A stretch of 64,000 nt of DNA from positions 4,318,501 through 4,382,500 of the forward strand of contig NZ_CP023696.1 of the NCBI RefSeq assembly GCF_008704425.1. Direction: 5' to 3'. The stretch comes from Streptomyces fradiae ATCC 10745 = DSM 40063. GTDB taxonomy: Bacteria; Actinomycetota; Actinomycetes; Streptomycetales; Streptomycetaceae. Below are positions 27,052 through 35,036 of this stretch, piece by piece. The notes under the pieces are model-generated. The model was not told where the DNA came from and made no database searches. It saw only the letters and a program-made list of their open reading frames with translations. Position 1 is the first letter of the stretch, and the number at the start of each line of letters is the position of its first letter. Position numbers and translations under genes: made by a program.

Positions 27052-28425
27052 ATGGGTGAGGATGTCCGGCTGCGGGCCGTGGTGGCGCTCGCGCAGGGGA
27101 TGGCGGCGGCGCACACGCCGCGCGAGTGCTGGCGGGCCGCCGCGCTGGGCGCGAGCCAGGCGCTCGGCGGTACGTTCGCGGCGCTCTCGGTCTGGGAGCG
27201 GGACCTCGGGCGCCTGAGGGTCCTGGTCAACGCCGGGCAGCGGGCGCCGGGGGAGGAGGAGTTCCCCGAGGCGGAGGCGTACCCGGTGCACCGGTTCTCG
27301 GAGATCACCGAGTTCCTGCACGAGCGGTGGGCGGGCGGCGGGGAGCCCGACGCCTGGGTCGAGACGGCCGACGGCGGCCCGGCCTGGCCGGCCGCGGACC
27401 CGGGTGCGTGGCCGGGGACGGTTCCGGGGACGGAGCCGGGGACGGAGCCGGAGTCGGGGGCGGTGCCAGGGCCGGAGTCGGGGACGGAGCCGGAGTCGGG
27501 GGCGGTGCCAGGGTCGGAGTCGGGGTCCGGGCCGGGGCCGGGGCCGCGGCCGGGGTCGGGGTCCGGGGCCGGGTCCGGGTCCGGGTCGGCGTCGCGGTCA
27601 GGAGCAGGGCCGGGACCGGGCACGGGTCCGGGGTCGTGGTGGCGGGTCGCCGCGCTGCGGCGGCGCGGGCGCGGCAGCTGCGTCATCGCGCCGATCGTGC
27701 TGCACGGCCGGGCCTGGGGCGAGCTGTACGTGGCCCGCCCCGCCGGGGCGCCCGTCTTCGACCGCGCCGACGCCGACTTCGCGACCGTCCTCGCCTCGGT
27801 CGTGGCCGCCGGGCTGGCCCAGACCGAGCGCCTGGAGGAGGTCCGCAAGCTCGCCTTCACCGACCCGCTGACCGGGCTCGCCAACCGCAGGGCCGTCGAC
27901 GCGCGGCTCGACGAGGCGGTGGAGCGGCACCTGGCCGACGGCTCGGTGGTCAGCCTGCTCGTCTGCGACCTGAACGGGCTCAAGGACGTCAACGACACCC
28001 ACGGCCACGCCGTCGGCGACCGGCTCCTGGAGCGGTTCGGGTCGGTGCTGTCGTGCGCCGGGGCGCGGCTGCCGGGCGCGCTTGCGGCGCGGCTGGGCGG
28101 CGACGAGTTCTGCCTCGTGGCGGTCGGCCCGGAGGCGGACGAGGTGGTCGCCGTCGCGGACGAGCTGTGCGTGCGGGCGGGCGAGCTGGAGTTCGGGCAG
28201 GGCGTCGCCTGCGGGGTGGCGTCGACCGGCGACCCGATCGGCCCGGTGCGCTCGGCCCGGCGGCTGTTCCGGCTGGCGGACGCGGCGCAGTACCGGGCGA
28301 AGGCGGCCCGCTCCCCGAAGCCGGTCGTCGCCGGGCGGGACGGGGCCGTCGTACGGCTCGCGGACGCGCCGCCCGCCGCGCCGCGCGACCGCCGCCGGTT
28401 CCGCGGCGCCCGCCCCGGAGGGTGA
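27052..28425 (+). CDS. GAF-GGDEF diguanylate cyclase with a repeat-rich disordered insert
   Basis: This 457-residue protein has an N-terminal GAF-like sensor (residues ~10-105 and ~196-255) and a GGDEF domain (~262-425) with an intact active site (GGDEF 349-353) and substrate motif 'FTDPLTGLANRRAVD'. There is no RxxD inhibitory site upstream of GGDEF, so feedback inhibition by c-di-GMP is unlikely. Residues ~117-195 are a Gly/Pro/Ser/Glu insert encoded by DNA repeats that splits the GAF domain. c-di-GMP binds BldD to hold Streptomyces in vegetative growth. From memory the S. coelicolor counterpart is called CdgE. The ATG has TAAGCT 6 nt upstream, so leaderless. Confidence 0.9.
   Translation: MGEDVRLRAVVALAQGMAAAHTPRECWRAAALGASQALGGTFAALSVWERDLGRLRVLVNAGQRAPGEEEFPEAEAYPVHRFSEITEFLHERWAGGGEPDAWVETADGGPAWPAADPGAWPGTVPGTEPGTEPESGAVPGPESGTEPESGAVPGSESGSGPGPGPRPGSGSGAGSGSGSASRSGAGPGPGTGPGSWWRVAALRRRGRGSCVIAPIVLHGRAWGELYVARPAGAPVFDRADADFATVLASVVAAGLAQTERLEEVRKLAFTDPLTGLANRRAVDARLDEAVERHLADGSVVSLLVCDLNGLKDVNDTHGHAVGDRLLERFGSVLSCAGARLPGALAARLGGDEFCLVAVGPEADEVVAVADELCVRAGELEFGQGVACGVASTGDPIGPVRSARRLFRLADAAQYRAKAARSPKPVVAGRDGAVVRLADAPPAAPRDRRRFRGARPGG
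27417..27600 (+). repeat. Coding tandem repeats inside the GAF domain
   Basis: A 42-nt unit (gagccggagtcgggggcggt followed by gccaggg...) occurs twice in a row, preceded by short ggacggagccgg copies and followed by ggtccgg runs. It encodes (P)ESGAVPG and GSGSG peptides in the diguanylate cyclase. Confidence 0.85.
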
Positions 28426-28528
28426 GGCGGGCGGCGCGGAGGCGCGGCGCCGCGCCTGGGCGCGGGTGGTCGCGGCGCGCGGCGGGCCGGGGCCTCATCG
28501 AGGCGGGGAGGGAGCGCCGGGAGAGGTA

Positions 28529-28564
28529 GTGACACGTTGCGATTCAATCCGTAGGGTGCTGAAT
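28529..28564 (+). promoter_or_regulatory. Leaderless hutH promoter
   Basis: GTGACA (28529-28534), a 17-bp spacer and TAGGGT (28552-28557) form a near-consensus HrdB promoter. The ATG of hutH begins 7 nt after the -10 box, so transcription should begin at the start codon. Confidence 0.65.
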
Positions 28565-30112
28565 ATGGATATGCACACTGTCGTGGTGGGGACGTCCGGT
28601 ACCACCGCCGCCGACGTCATCGCCGTCGCCCGCGACGGCGCCCGCGTCGAGCTCTCCCCCGAGGCCCTCGACGCCCTCGCCCGCGCCCGGGAGACCGTCG
28701 ACGCCCTCGCCGCCAAGCCCGAGCCGGTGTACGGCGTGTCCACCGGCTTCGGCGCGCTCGCCACCCGGCACATCGGCCAGGAGCTGCGCACCCGGCTCCA
28801 GCGCAACATCGTCCGCTCGCACGCCGCCGGCATGGGCCCGCGCGTCGAGCGGGAGGTCGTGCGCGCCCTGATGTTCCTGCGCCTGAAGACCGTCGCCTCC
28901 GGCCACACCGGTGTCCGCCCGCAGGTGGCGCGGGCCATGGCGGACCTCCTCAACGCGGGCATCACCCCCGTCGTCCACGAGTACGGCTCCCTCGGCTGCT
29001 CCGGCGACCTCGCGCCGCTCTCCCACTGCGCGCTCGCGCTCATGGGCGAGGGCGACGCCGAGGGCCCCGACGGCACGGTCCGCCCCGCCGCCGAACTGCT
29101 CGCCGCGCACGGGCTCGCCCCCGTCGAGCTGCGCGAGAAGGAGGGACTGGCCCTCCTCAACGGCACCGACGGCATGCTCGGCATGCTCGTCATGGCCCTC
29201 GCCGACCTGGAGACGCTGTACAAGACGGCCGACGTCACCGCCGCGCTGAGCCTGGAGGCGCTGCTCGGCACCGACAAGGTCCTCCGCCCCGAGCTGCACG
29301 CCATCCGCCCGCACCCGGGCCAGGGCGCCGCCGCCGCCAACATGCTCGCCGTCCTGGAGGGCTCCGGCCTGGTCGGCCACTTCCAGGCCGACGAGGCCCC
29401 CCGCGTGCAGGACGCCTACTCGGTGCGCTGCGCCCCGCAGGTCGCGGGCGCCGGCCGGGACACGATGGCGCACGCCCGGCTGGTCGCCGAGCGGGAGCTG
29501 GCCGCCGCCGTCGACAACCCGGTCGTCCTGCCGGACGGCCGCGTGGAGTCGAACGGCAACTTCCACGGCGCCCCCGTCGCGTACGTCCTCGACTTCCTCG
29601 CCGTCGCCGCCGCCGACCTCGCCTCCATCGCCGAGCGCCGCACCGACCGGCTCCTCGACAAGAACCGCAGCCACGGCCTGCCGCCGTTCCTCGCCGACGA
29701 CGCCGGCGTCGACTCGGGGCTGATGATCGCCCAGTACACGCAGGCCGCGCTGGTCAGCGAGATGAAGCGGCTCGCCGTCCCGGCCTCCGCCGACTCCATC
29801 CCGTCGTCCGCCATGCAGGAGGACCACGTGTCCATGGGCTGGTCCGCGGCGCGCAAGCTGCGCACCGCGATCGGCAACCTGCGCCGGGTCCTCGCCGTCG
29901 AGCTGTACGCGGCGACGCGGGCCATCGAGCTGCGCCACGGGCTCACCCCGGCGCCCGCCTCCCGCGCGGTCATCGACGCGCTGCGCGCGGCGGGCGTGGC
30001 CGGGCCCGGCCCGGACCGGTTCCTCGCCCCCGAGCTGGAGGCGGCGGACGCCTTCGTACGGGACGGCGGGGTCGTCGCGGCGGTCGAGCGGGTGACCGGC
30101 CCACTGGCGTGA
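28565..30112 (+). CDS. hutH: Histidine ammonia-lyase
   Basis: This 515-residue enzyme converts L-histidine to urocanate and ammonia, the first step of the hut pathway. It forms the MIO prosthetic group from residues 145-147 in 'YGSLGCSGDLAPLSH'; the triad is Cys-Ser-Gly rather than the usual Ala-Ser-Gly. Other signatures present are 'VYGVSTGFG', 'NGTDGMLGML' and 'VDNPVVLPDG'. No ribosome site precedes the ATG; a strong leaderless promoter does. Other hut genes are not nearby, as is normal in Streptomyces. A hairpin follows at 30137-30162. Confidence 0.95.
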   Translation: MDMHTVVVGTSGTTAADVIAVARDGARVELSPEALDALARARETVDALAAKPEPVYGVSTGFGALATRHIGQELRTRLQRNIVRSHAAGMGPRVEREVVRALMFLRLKTVASGHTGVRPQVARAMADLLNAGITPVVHEYGSLGCSGDLAPLSHCALALMGEGDAEGPDGTVRPAAELLAAHGLAPVELREKEGLALLNGTDGMLGMLVMALADLETLYKTADVTAALSLEALLGTDKVLRPELHAIRPHPGQGAAAANMLAVLEGSGLVGHFQADEAPRVQDAYSVRCAPQVAGAGRDTMAHARLVAERELAAAVDNPVVLPDGRVESNGNFHGAPVAYVLDFLAVAAADLASIAERRTDRLLDKNRSHGLPPFLADDAGVDSGLMIAQYTQAALVSEMKRLAVPASADSIPSSAMQEDHVSMGWSAARKLRTAIGNLRRVLAVELYAATRAIELRHGLTPAPASRAVIDALRAAGVAGPGPDRFLAPELEAADAFVRDGGVVAAVERVTGPLA

Positions 30113-30136
30113 CCGGCCCGACGGCGTGACCGCGGC

Positions 30137-30162
30137 GGGCGGGCGCGTCACGGCGCCCGCCC
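30137..30162 (+). terminator. 10-bp GC hairpin after hutH
   Basis: GGGCGGGCGC (30137-30146) pairs with GCGCCCGCCC (30153-30162) around GTCACG, 25 bp beyond the hutH stop. Just after it (30170-30256), gtggacgtccggcgggcccg repeats in tandem 2-3 times. Confidence 0.7.
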
Positions 30163-30256
30163 CGCGTACGGCGGCTTTCGGCGGGCCCGCGTCCGCCCGG
30201 CGTGGACGTCCGGCGGGCCCGCGCGGCGTGGACGTCCGGCGGGCCCGCGCGGCGCC

Positions 30257-30595
30257 TCAGAGGACCGCGCCCGCCCCGCGCCGGGTCGCGTAGGCCACGA
30301 GGCCGACGCCGACGGCGAGGAAGGCCGAGCCACCCAGCACGTACGGGGCGGTCTCCACGCCGGCGCCCGTGTCGGCCAGTCTGAGCTCCTGCCCGGCCCG
30401 GCCCTCGGAGGACGGGCCGCCGGTGGCGCCGGCGGCACCGGCGGGCGCCGCGGCGAGCTGCCGCGAGACGTCCTGGCGGGGGTGGTGAGGGGCCGGTTCC
30501 TCACCGGTGGCGTTCGCCGAGGGGACGAACCACAGGGCACCGAGCAGCGTACCGGCGGCGGTGGCGGTCAGCAGGGGTCGGCGTGCGACGGACAC
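30257..30595 (-). CDS. LAxTG-anchored small cell-wall protein (sortase substrate)
   Basis: This 112-residue precursor has a signal peptide (VARRPLLTATAAGTLLGALW..., cut near ANA-T), then a short Pro/Ala/Gly-rich low-complexity mature part. It ends in a classic sorting signal: LADTG, a hydrophobic helix (VLGGSAFLAVGVGLVAYA) and the basic tail TRRGAGAVL. Streptomyces class E sortases recognise LAxTG, as in the long chaplins, so this protein is probably linked to the wall. The mature part is short, so it may act as a spacer or surface layer component. AAGGGGA about 9 nt before GTG 30595 marks the start. Confidence 0.85.
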   Translation of the reverse strand: MSVARRPLLTATAAGTLLGALWFVPSANATGEEPAPHHPRQDVSRQLAAAPAGAAGATGGPSSEGRAGQELRLADTGAGVETAPYVLGGSAFLAVGVGLVAYATRRGAGAVL

Positions 30596-30701
30596 AGATT
30601 CAGATCCCCTTGCGGAATCGAGAATTGGGTGTTGCGCAGATGCTAGTGAACACAGCGGGTCGTGGAAAAGCCGGGGCCGTGAGCGCCTTACGCTCCGTCA
30701 T

Positions 30702-31070
30702 ATGAGCGCTTCTGAGACCTCACGGTATGTGCGACTTCGGGTGGACCTGGTGCTGGAGGTGACCGAGCGGGACCAACTGACCGACGCCGCTCTGCGACGG
30801 ATCAAGGACGACGAGTTCATGCCGGAGGAGGAGCGCGCGCACGCGCGGGCGGCCGTCCGCGAGGACGAAGCGGAAGCCCTGGCGTACCTCGTCGAGCCCT
30901 TCCAGCTCGTCGGCGAGGTGCCCGGCGTGGAGCTCGTCCAGGCGTCCTGGAGCAGCGAGCGGTCCGCCTACGACCCGGACGTCGACGCCTGGCACCTCGA
31001 CGAGGAGGACTTCGACGAGGAGGACGCGGACGAGGAGGGCGGCACCGGGGCTCGCGCGCGCCTCCTGTGA
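30702..31070 (+). CDS. Conserved acidic hypothetical protein
   Basis: This 122-residue soluble protein starts 'MSASETSRYVRLRVDLVLEV' and ends in a strongly acidic tract (residues ~100-113, alternating D and E). I recognise no domain. Composition and codon use are typical of the genome. The ATG lies 7 nt after TACGCT with no ribosome site, so it is probably leaderless and monocistronic. Confidence 0.7.
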   Translation: MSASETSRYVRLRVDLVLEVTERDQLTDAALRRIKDDEFMPEEERAHARAAVREDEAEALAYLVEPFQLVGEVPGVELVQASWSSERSAYDPDVDAWHLDEEDFDEEDADEEGGTGARARLL

Positions 31071-31291
31071 CCCCGGCGACACCCCCGGCTCCGGCGACTC
31101 GTCCCGCGAGGGCGGGGAAGAAGACGAGGGGCGGGACGCCCGGTACGTCCGCCCCGGAGATGTGACACCCTCGAGGCTCCGGCCCCGTCAGCGCACCCGC
31201 GCACGAGTGGCCGGGGCCACCCCTCCGTCCGGGAACCGGGGCCCGGACCGGCGCGTCGGTCAGTGGTGTTCCCCACACCCTGCGCCGATCT

Positions 31292-31318
31292 GGAACCGGA
31301 AGGGGTGATATGGGTGTT
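31292..31318 (+). promoter_or_regulatory. Possible ECF sigma-E-like promoter before the L,D-transpeptidase
   Basis: GGAAC (31292-31296) is followed by a 19-nt gap and GTT (31316-31318), 29 bp before the start. GGAAC/GTY pairs mark envelope-stress sigma-E promoters in Streptomyces, whose regulon includes cell-wall enzymes. The spacing is longer than usual. Confidence 0.25.
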
Positions 31319-31346
31319 GTCGAGTGTTGGCAGGGAAACCGCGACG

Positions 31347-32618
31347 ATGGAGAAGCGTGTGACGACGGACGGTAAGCGGCGGGGCCTGGTGGCCGCGTCC
31401 GCACTGCTCAGCGGTGTGCTGGTACTCACGGGCTGCAACAGCGGTGACGAGGCCGGCGCCGCCGGCGGCAGCAGTGAGAGTCCGAACAGCTCACAGGCCC
31501 AGGTCGACGAGGCGGCGGCGCAGAAGACCTCCCAGGCCCGAATATCGATCTCCCCGAAGAACGGCGCGATCAACGCGTCGATCAACAACGACGCCAAGGT
31601 CACGGTCGCCGAGGGCACACTCACCTCGGTCGCGATGACGGCCCCCGACGGCACGCAGGTCAAGGGCGAGCTCGCCGCGGACGGCAAGAGCTGGCAGCCC
31701 ACCGAGCAGCTGGAGCGCGCGACCACCTACAAGATCGCCGCGACGGCGAAGGACTCCGAGGGCCGCGAGGCCCACGAGAACTCGTCCTTCACCACCGTCT
31801 CCAAGGCGAACAGCTTCATCGGAAACTTCACCCCCGAGGACGGCTCCACCGTCGGCGTCGGCATGCCGGTGTCGATCAACTTCAACAAGCCGATCAGCGA
31901 CAAGAAGGCCGTCCAGGCGGGCATCGAGGTCTCCTCGTCCAGCGGTCAGGAGGTCGTCGGGCACTGGTTCAACTCCCAGCGCATCGACTTCCGCCCCGAG
32001 CAGTACTGGACCGAGAACTCCACCGTCACCCTGAAGCTGAAGCTCGACGGGGTGGAGGGCGCCGACGGCGTCTTCGGTGTCCAGCAGAAGACCGTCACCT
32101 TCAAGATCGGCCGCAACCAGGTCTCGACCGTCGACGTCGCCACCAAGACGATGAAGATCGAGCGGAACGGCAAGACGGTCAAGACGATCCCGATCTCCGC
32201 CGGCTCCCCGGAGACCCCGACCTACAACGGCCAGATGGTGATCTCCGAGAAGTTCAAGGAGACCCGGATGAACGGCGCCACCGTCGGCTTCACCGACGAC
32301 GACGGCAAGGGCGAGTACGACATCAAGGACGTCCCGCACGCCATGCGGCTCTCCACGTCCGGGACGTTCATCCACGGCAACTACTGGGGCGCCGACTCCG
32401 TCTTCGGCAACGCCAACACCAGCCACGGCTGCGTCGGCCTCAACGACGTCAAGGGCGCGGGCGACCCGAAGCAGCCGGGCGCCTGGTTCTACGACAACTC
32501 GCTCATCGGCGACGTGGTGATCGTCAAGAACTCCAAGGACAAGACGATCGCCCCGGACAACGGCCTCAACGGCTGGAACATGAGCTGGGCCGACTGGAAG
32601 GCCGGCTCGGCCCTCTGA
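31347..32618 (+). CDS. L,D-transpeptidase lipoprotein with Ig-like domains
   Basis: This 423-residue lipoprotein has a signal ending in lipobox 'LVLTGCNS'. A Ser/Gln-rich linker follows, then two Ig-like domains (about 65-265) and a YkuD catalytic domain with 'FIHGNYWG...NTSHGCVGL' (catalytic Cys362, His before it). These enzymes make 3-3 (mDAP-mDAP) cross-links in peptidoglycan. The layout is that of mycobacterial LdtMt2 and of the Ldt proteins usual in Streptomyces. The ATG at 31347 follows AGGGAAA; a GTG at 31359 after GGAG is an alternative. A long hairpin ends the transcript. Confidence 0.93.
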   Translation: MEKRVTTDGKRRGLVAASALLSGVLVLTGCNSGDEAGAAGGSSESPNSSQAQVDEAAAQKTSQARISISPKNGAINASINNDAKVTVAEGTLTSVAMTAPDGTQVKGELAADGKSWQPTEQLERATTYKIAATAKDSEGREAHENSSFTTVSKANSFIGNFTPEDGSTVGVGMPVSINFNKPISDKKAVQAGIEVSSSSGQEVVGHWFNSQRIDFRPEQYWTENSTVTLKLKLDGVEGADGVFGVQQKTVTFKIGRNQVSTVDVATKTMKIERNGKTVKTIPISAGSPETPTYNGQMVISEKFKETRMNGATVGFTDDDGKGEYDIKDVPHAMRLSTSGTFIHGNYWGADSVFGNANTSHGCVGLNDVKGAGDPKQPGAWFYDNSLIGDVVIVKNSKDKTIAPDNGLNGWNMSWADWKAGSAL

Positions 32619-32632
32619 CCCACCCGGCCCGG

Positions 32633-32682
32633 CACGGGAAGGCGGCGGCGCCCCGAGAGGGGGCACCGCCGCCTTTCCCGTG
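32633..32682 (+). terminator. Long terminator hairpin after the L,D-transpeptidase
   Basis: Bases 32633-32654 pair with 32659-32682 with one mismatch and one or two bulges around GAGA; the outer arm reads CACGGGAA and TTTCCCGTG. The stem of more than 20 bp lies 15 bp after the stop. Confidence 0.85.
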
Positions 32683-32834
32683 GGTGGCCCCAGGCCGCCG
32701 CGGCGACGGTCACCCCTCTGCGGGTGCCGCCCCGACCGGGCGGGTCCGGATCGCGCGCCTCACGTCTCACACGCCCGCCGAGCGGCGCACCGCGAAGCCG
32801 CTGCGCCGACTCGGCGGTGAGCGTCACGGGGACG

Positions 32835-33227
32835 CTATCGCTCGCCCCGACCGGAAGAGCGGGGGCCGCGGCCGGAGCCGCCGACGGTCTCGTGACCGCC
32901 CCCACTCTGGGAGGCCGCGTGCTGGTTCAGCACCTTCATGATCTCCGAGGCCAGCACATCTGCCAGCGTCGGTGCGAGGGATTCCGCCAGCGCGGTCGCC
33001 AGGGTCTGCGCGAGCAGGACCCGTTCCAGTTCCGTGGAGCGGGAAGGCGGCTGGGAAAGGAACGCCACGGCCGCTTCCATCAGGGCTCCCGCCAGTGGGT
33101 CCTTCCTGTGCTTGGCGCCGTTGCCGGCAGGGGGGATGCCGGCATCGCGCACGATCTCCTCGAAGATCTCGTCGACGAAAACCTCCAGGGGATCCCGTTC
33201 CGATTTGTCGCCGGACTCAGCTGCCAT
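32835..33227 (-). CDS. Hypothetical helical protein, companion of the leucine-rich repeat protein
   Basis: This 130-residue protein starts 'MAAESGDKSERDPLEVFVDEIFEEIV'. It is predicted mostly alpha-helical, with amphipathic runs (LLAQTLATALAESLAPTLADVLASEIMKVLNQH) and a Gly/Ser/Arg-rich basic tail. I do not recognise a family. AGGA 7 nt before the ATG gives the start. It lies about 90 bp downstream of the repeat protein on the same strand; both N-termini are M-(T)-A-A-E/T. I infer they are co-expressed and may interact. Confidence 0.6.
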   Translation of the reverse strand: MAAESGDKSERDPLEVFVDEIFEEIVRDAGIPPAGNGAKHRKDPLAGALMEAAVAFLSQPPSRSTELERVLLAQTLATALAESLAPTLADVLASEIMKVLNQHAASQSGGGHETVGGSGRGPRSSGRGER

Positions 33228-33319
33228 TGTGTTTCCTCAGGTCTTCGGTTGCCGTACGGGGCCTGCCCCCCGATGCCGGCGACCGCCGGAACCGGGGGGC
33301 AGAGTGTCGCTGCCTGCCG

Positions 33320-33748
33320 TCAGCGGCGCATGAGCGCCGCGAGGAGGAGGGGGTGCTGGATCAGCGGCTCGCCGCGCTCCTCGCGGCGGCGGCGCATGAG
33401 CGCTGCCAGGAGGAGGGGGTGTTCGATGATGGACTCCTCGCCGCGTTCCTCCCCGCGGCGGCGCATGAGCGCCGCGAGCAGGAGCGGGTGCTCGATGAGC
33501 GACTCCTCGCCGCGCTCCTCGCGGCGGCGGCGCATGAGCGCTGCCAGGAGGAGGGGGTGTTCGATGATGGACTCCTCGCCGCGCTCCTCCCCGCGGCGGC
33601 GCATGAGCGCCGCGAGCAGGAGGGGGTGCTCGATGAGCGACCCCTCGCCGCCCTCCCCGCGGCGGCGCGCGAGCGCCGCCAGGAGGAGGGGGTGCTCGAT
33701 GATCGGTTCCTCGCCGCGCTCCTCACGCCGGGACAGCAAGGCTGCCAT
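33320..33748 (-). CDS. Leucine-rich 23-residue tandem-repeat protein (intact part of a frameshifted gene)
   Basis: This 142-residue frame is built of near-identical 22-23-residue units with consensus (I/L)IEHPLLLAALMRRR-x-EERGEES. Six copies are visible and a seventh, diverged copy spans the start. Units 3/5 and 4/6 match each other, showing a duplicated 138-bp pair. Each unit pairs a hydrophobic helix with a charged turn. The annotated ATG at 33748 has no ribosome site. A better start (ATG 33837, with GAGGAAAGAGGA upstream) is one frame away: one extra G in the run at 33792-33796 would join them. I know no named family. The opposite strand is also open through the repeat, but that frame has no start or ribosome site. 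Confidence 0.6.
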   Translation of the reverse strand: MAALLSRREERGEEPIIEHPLLLAALARRRGEGGEGSLIEHPLLLAALMRRRGEERGEESIIEHPLLLAALMRRRREERGEESLIEHPLLLAALMRRRGEERGEESIIEHPLLLAALMRRRREERGEPLIQHPLLLAALMRR

Positions 33749-33770
33749 CAGAAGCGGGCCGAAGGCGGAT
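33324..33770. repeat. 66-69-nt coding tandem repeats
   Basis: Plus-strand units such as gcgcatgagcgccgcgagca followed by ggag(g/c)gggtgctcgatgagc recur every 66-69 nt. Two 138-nt double units (about 33395-33532 and 33533-33670) are nearly identical, which indicates recent expansion. Confidence 0.85.
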
Positions 33771-33837
33771 TCCTCGCCGAACTCCTCTTGGCCCCCTCGG
33801 CCTTCTCACGAGTGGGAGTCTCCGTCGCTGCCGTCAT
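33749..33837 (-). other. Probable N-terminal segment of the repeat gene, out of frame
   Basis: ATG 33837, with a good ribosome site 5 nt upstream, reads 'MTAATETPTREKAEG' and then leaves the frame, stopping at the TGA that overlaps ATG 33748. Adding one G to the five-G run gives '...EGGQEEFGEESAFGPLLMAALLSRREERGEEP', whose second half is another repeat unit. This could be a sequencing error, a slippery programmed shift or a real mutation. Confidence 0.5.
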
Positions 33838-34297
33838 GGATTCCTCTTTCCTCGACGCATGACTCGGCGGAGCGCTCGGCTGGCACAGTGCCCCGCGATC
33901 CGCCCTTCAGCGTGATCGTCGAGGTGCGTGAGACCGGCCGCATCTCGACTGTGCTCCGTCTGGCCGCAGGGCTCCGCCGGTGTTCCTGGCGGTGCCAGGG
34001 CCTGACGTCGAGGCGGGCCCAGCCGCGCATCCGGCGGCCGTGAGCGGGTCCGCCGGGCTGTGGCCCGCCCCGCCGGGAGTCCCCGCCCCGTGCACCACAC
34101 CCAGCGGCTCGGGCTCCGGCACTGCCCGGAGCACCGCGACCGTCGGCCGTACCTTCGCCGGCTCACCGGTGAGACGACGACGCCCCCGGCCCGCGAGAGC
34201 GCGGGCCGGGGGCATCACGAGGAGGCGGCCGGACCAGTCGTCGACCGGGGCGATGCCGGTCAGGCGGGAGCGGCCCCGGTTCGCCTGGGACGGGGCG
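33838..34297. other. 460-bp gap with no supported gene
   Basis: Short open frames exist on both strands, but none has a ribosome site and convincing composition. The left end holds the ribosome site and promoter region of the repeat gene. A strong terminator for msrA sits at 34182-34213. Confidence 0.5.
34182..34213 (-). terminator. Perfect 14-bp hairpin downstream of msrA
   Basis: GCCCCCGGCCCGCG (34182-34195) pairs perfectly with 34200-34213 around AGAG, 85 bp past the msrA stop. Confidence 0.85.
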
Positions 34298-34975
34298 TCA
34301 TGCCGGGCGGACACCATCGGCCCGCGCCACCCCCACCGGGCAGGAGACGCCCGTGCCGCCGATGCCGCAGTAGCCGGCCGGGTTCTTGTCCAGGTACTGC
34401 TGGTGGTACGGCTCCGCCGGGTGGAAGGGCAGGTCGGCCGCCGGGCGCAGTTCGGTGGTGATCGTGCCGTACCCGGAGGCGGTCAGGACCCGCTGGTACG
34501 CCTCGCGGGAGGACTCGGCCGCCGCAGCCTGGGCGGGGGAGTGGGTGAAGACCGCCGAGCGGTACTGGGTGCCCACGTCGTTGCCCTGGCGGTACCCCTG
34601 CGTGGGGTCGTGGGCCTCCCAGAAGACCTTCAGCAGCTCCTCGTACGTCACCTTCGCCGGGTCGTACACGACGCGCACGACCTCCGTGTGGCCGGTCAGG
34701 CCGGAGCAGACCTCCTCGTACGACGGGTTCGGCGTGGAGCCGCCCTGGTAGCCGACGAGCGTCGTCCACACGCCGGGCGTCCGCCAGAACGTCCGCTCCG
34801 CGCCCCAGAAGCAGCCCAGGCCGAAGTCGGCCACCTCCAGGCCCTCCGGGTACGGGCCGAGCAGGGGCGTGCCGAGGACGGTGTGGCGGTCCGGGACGGT
34901 GAACTCCGGCTCCGGGCGGCCCTTCAGCGCCTGCTCGGGCGTGGGCATCTCCGGCGTGCGGCGGTACAGGAACAT
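34298..34975 (-). CDS. msrA: Peptide-methionine (S)-S-oxide reductase
   Basis: This 225-residue MsrA repairs oxidised methionine. The catalytic Cys55 lies in '[14 protein letters not shown]'; '[23 protein letters not shown]' and '[10 protein letters not shown]' form the fold, and the C-terminal '[15 protein letters not shown]' carries the resolving cysteines. The ATG at 34975 has GGAGGAG 8 nt upstream. It is the last gene of a minus-strand run that starts with three paralogous proteins and an M48 protease. Confidence 0.95.
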   Translation of the reverse strand: MFLYRRTPEMPTPEQALKGRPEPEFTVPDRHTVLGTPLLGPYPEGLEVADFGLGCFWGAERTFWRTPGVWTTLVGYQGGSTPNPSYEEVCSGLTGHTEVVRVVYDPAKVTYEELLKVFWEAHDPTQGYRQGNDVGTQYRSAVFTHSPAQAAAAESSREAYQRVLTASGYGTITTELRPAADLPFHPAEPYHQQYLDKNPAGYCGIGGTGVSCPVGVARADGVRPA

Positions 34976-35036
34976 GGCGGGTCTCCTCCGGAAGGGGGCT
35001 CCCAGGCACAACGTCCGCCGCCCCCTCCGGGATTCC

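Noticed and set aside
32972-33862. Plus-strand open frame with AAHERRQEEGVLDERLLAALL-type repeats
   Set aside because: It mirrors the minus-strand repeat gene, has no start or ribosome site near the repeats, and its first half is junk antisense to the 32835-33227 gene.
33907-34317. 136-codon minus-strand frame before msrA's end
   Set aside because: It runs across a perfect terminator hairpin, overlaps msrA, and has neither ribosome site nor recognisable domain.
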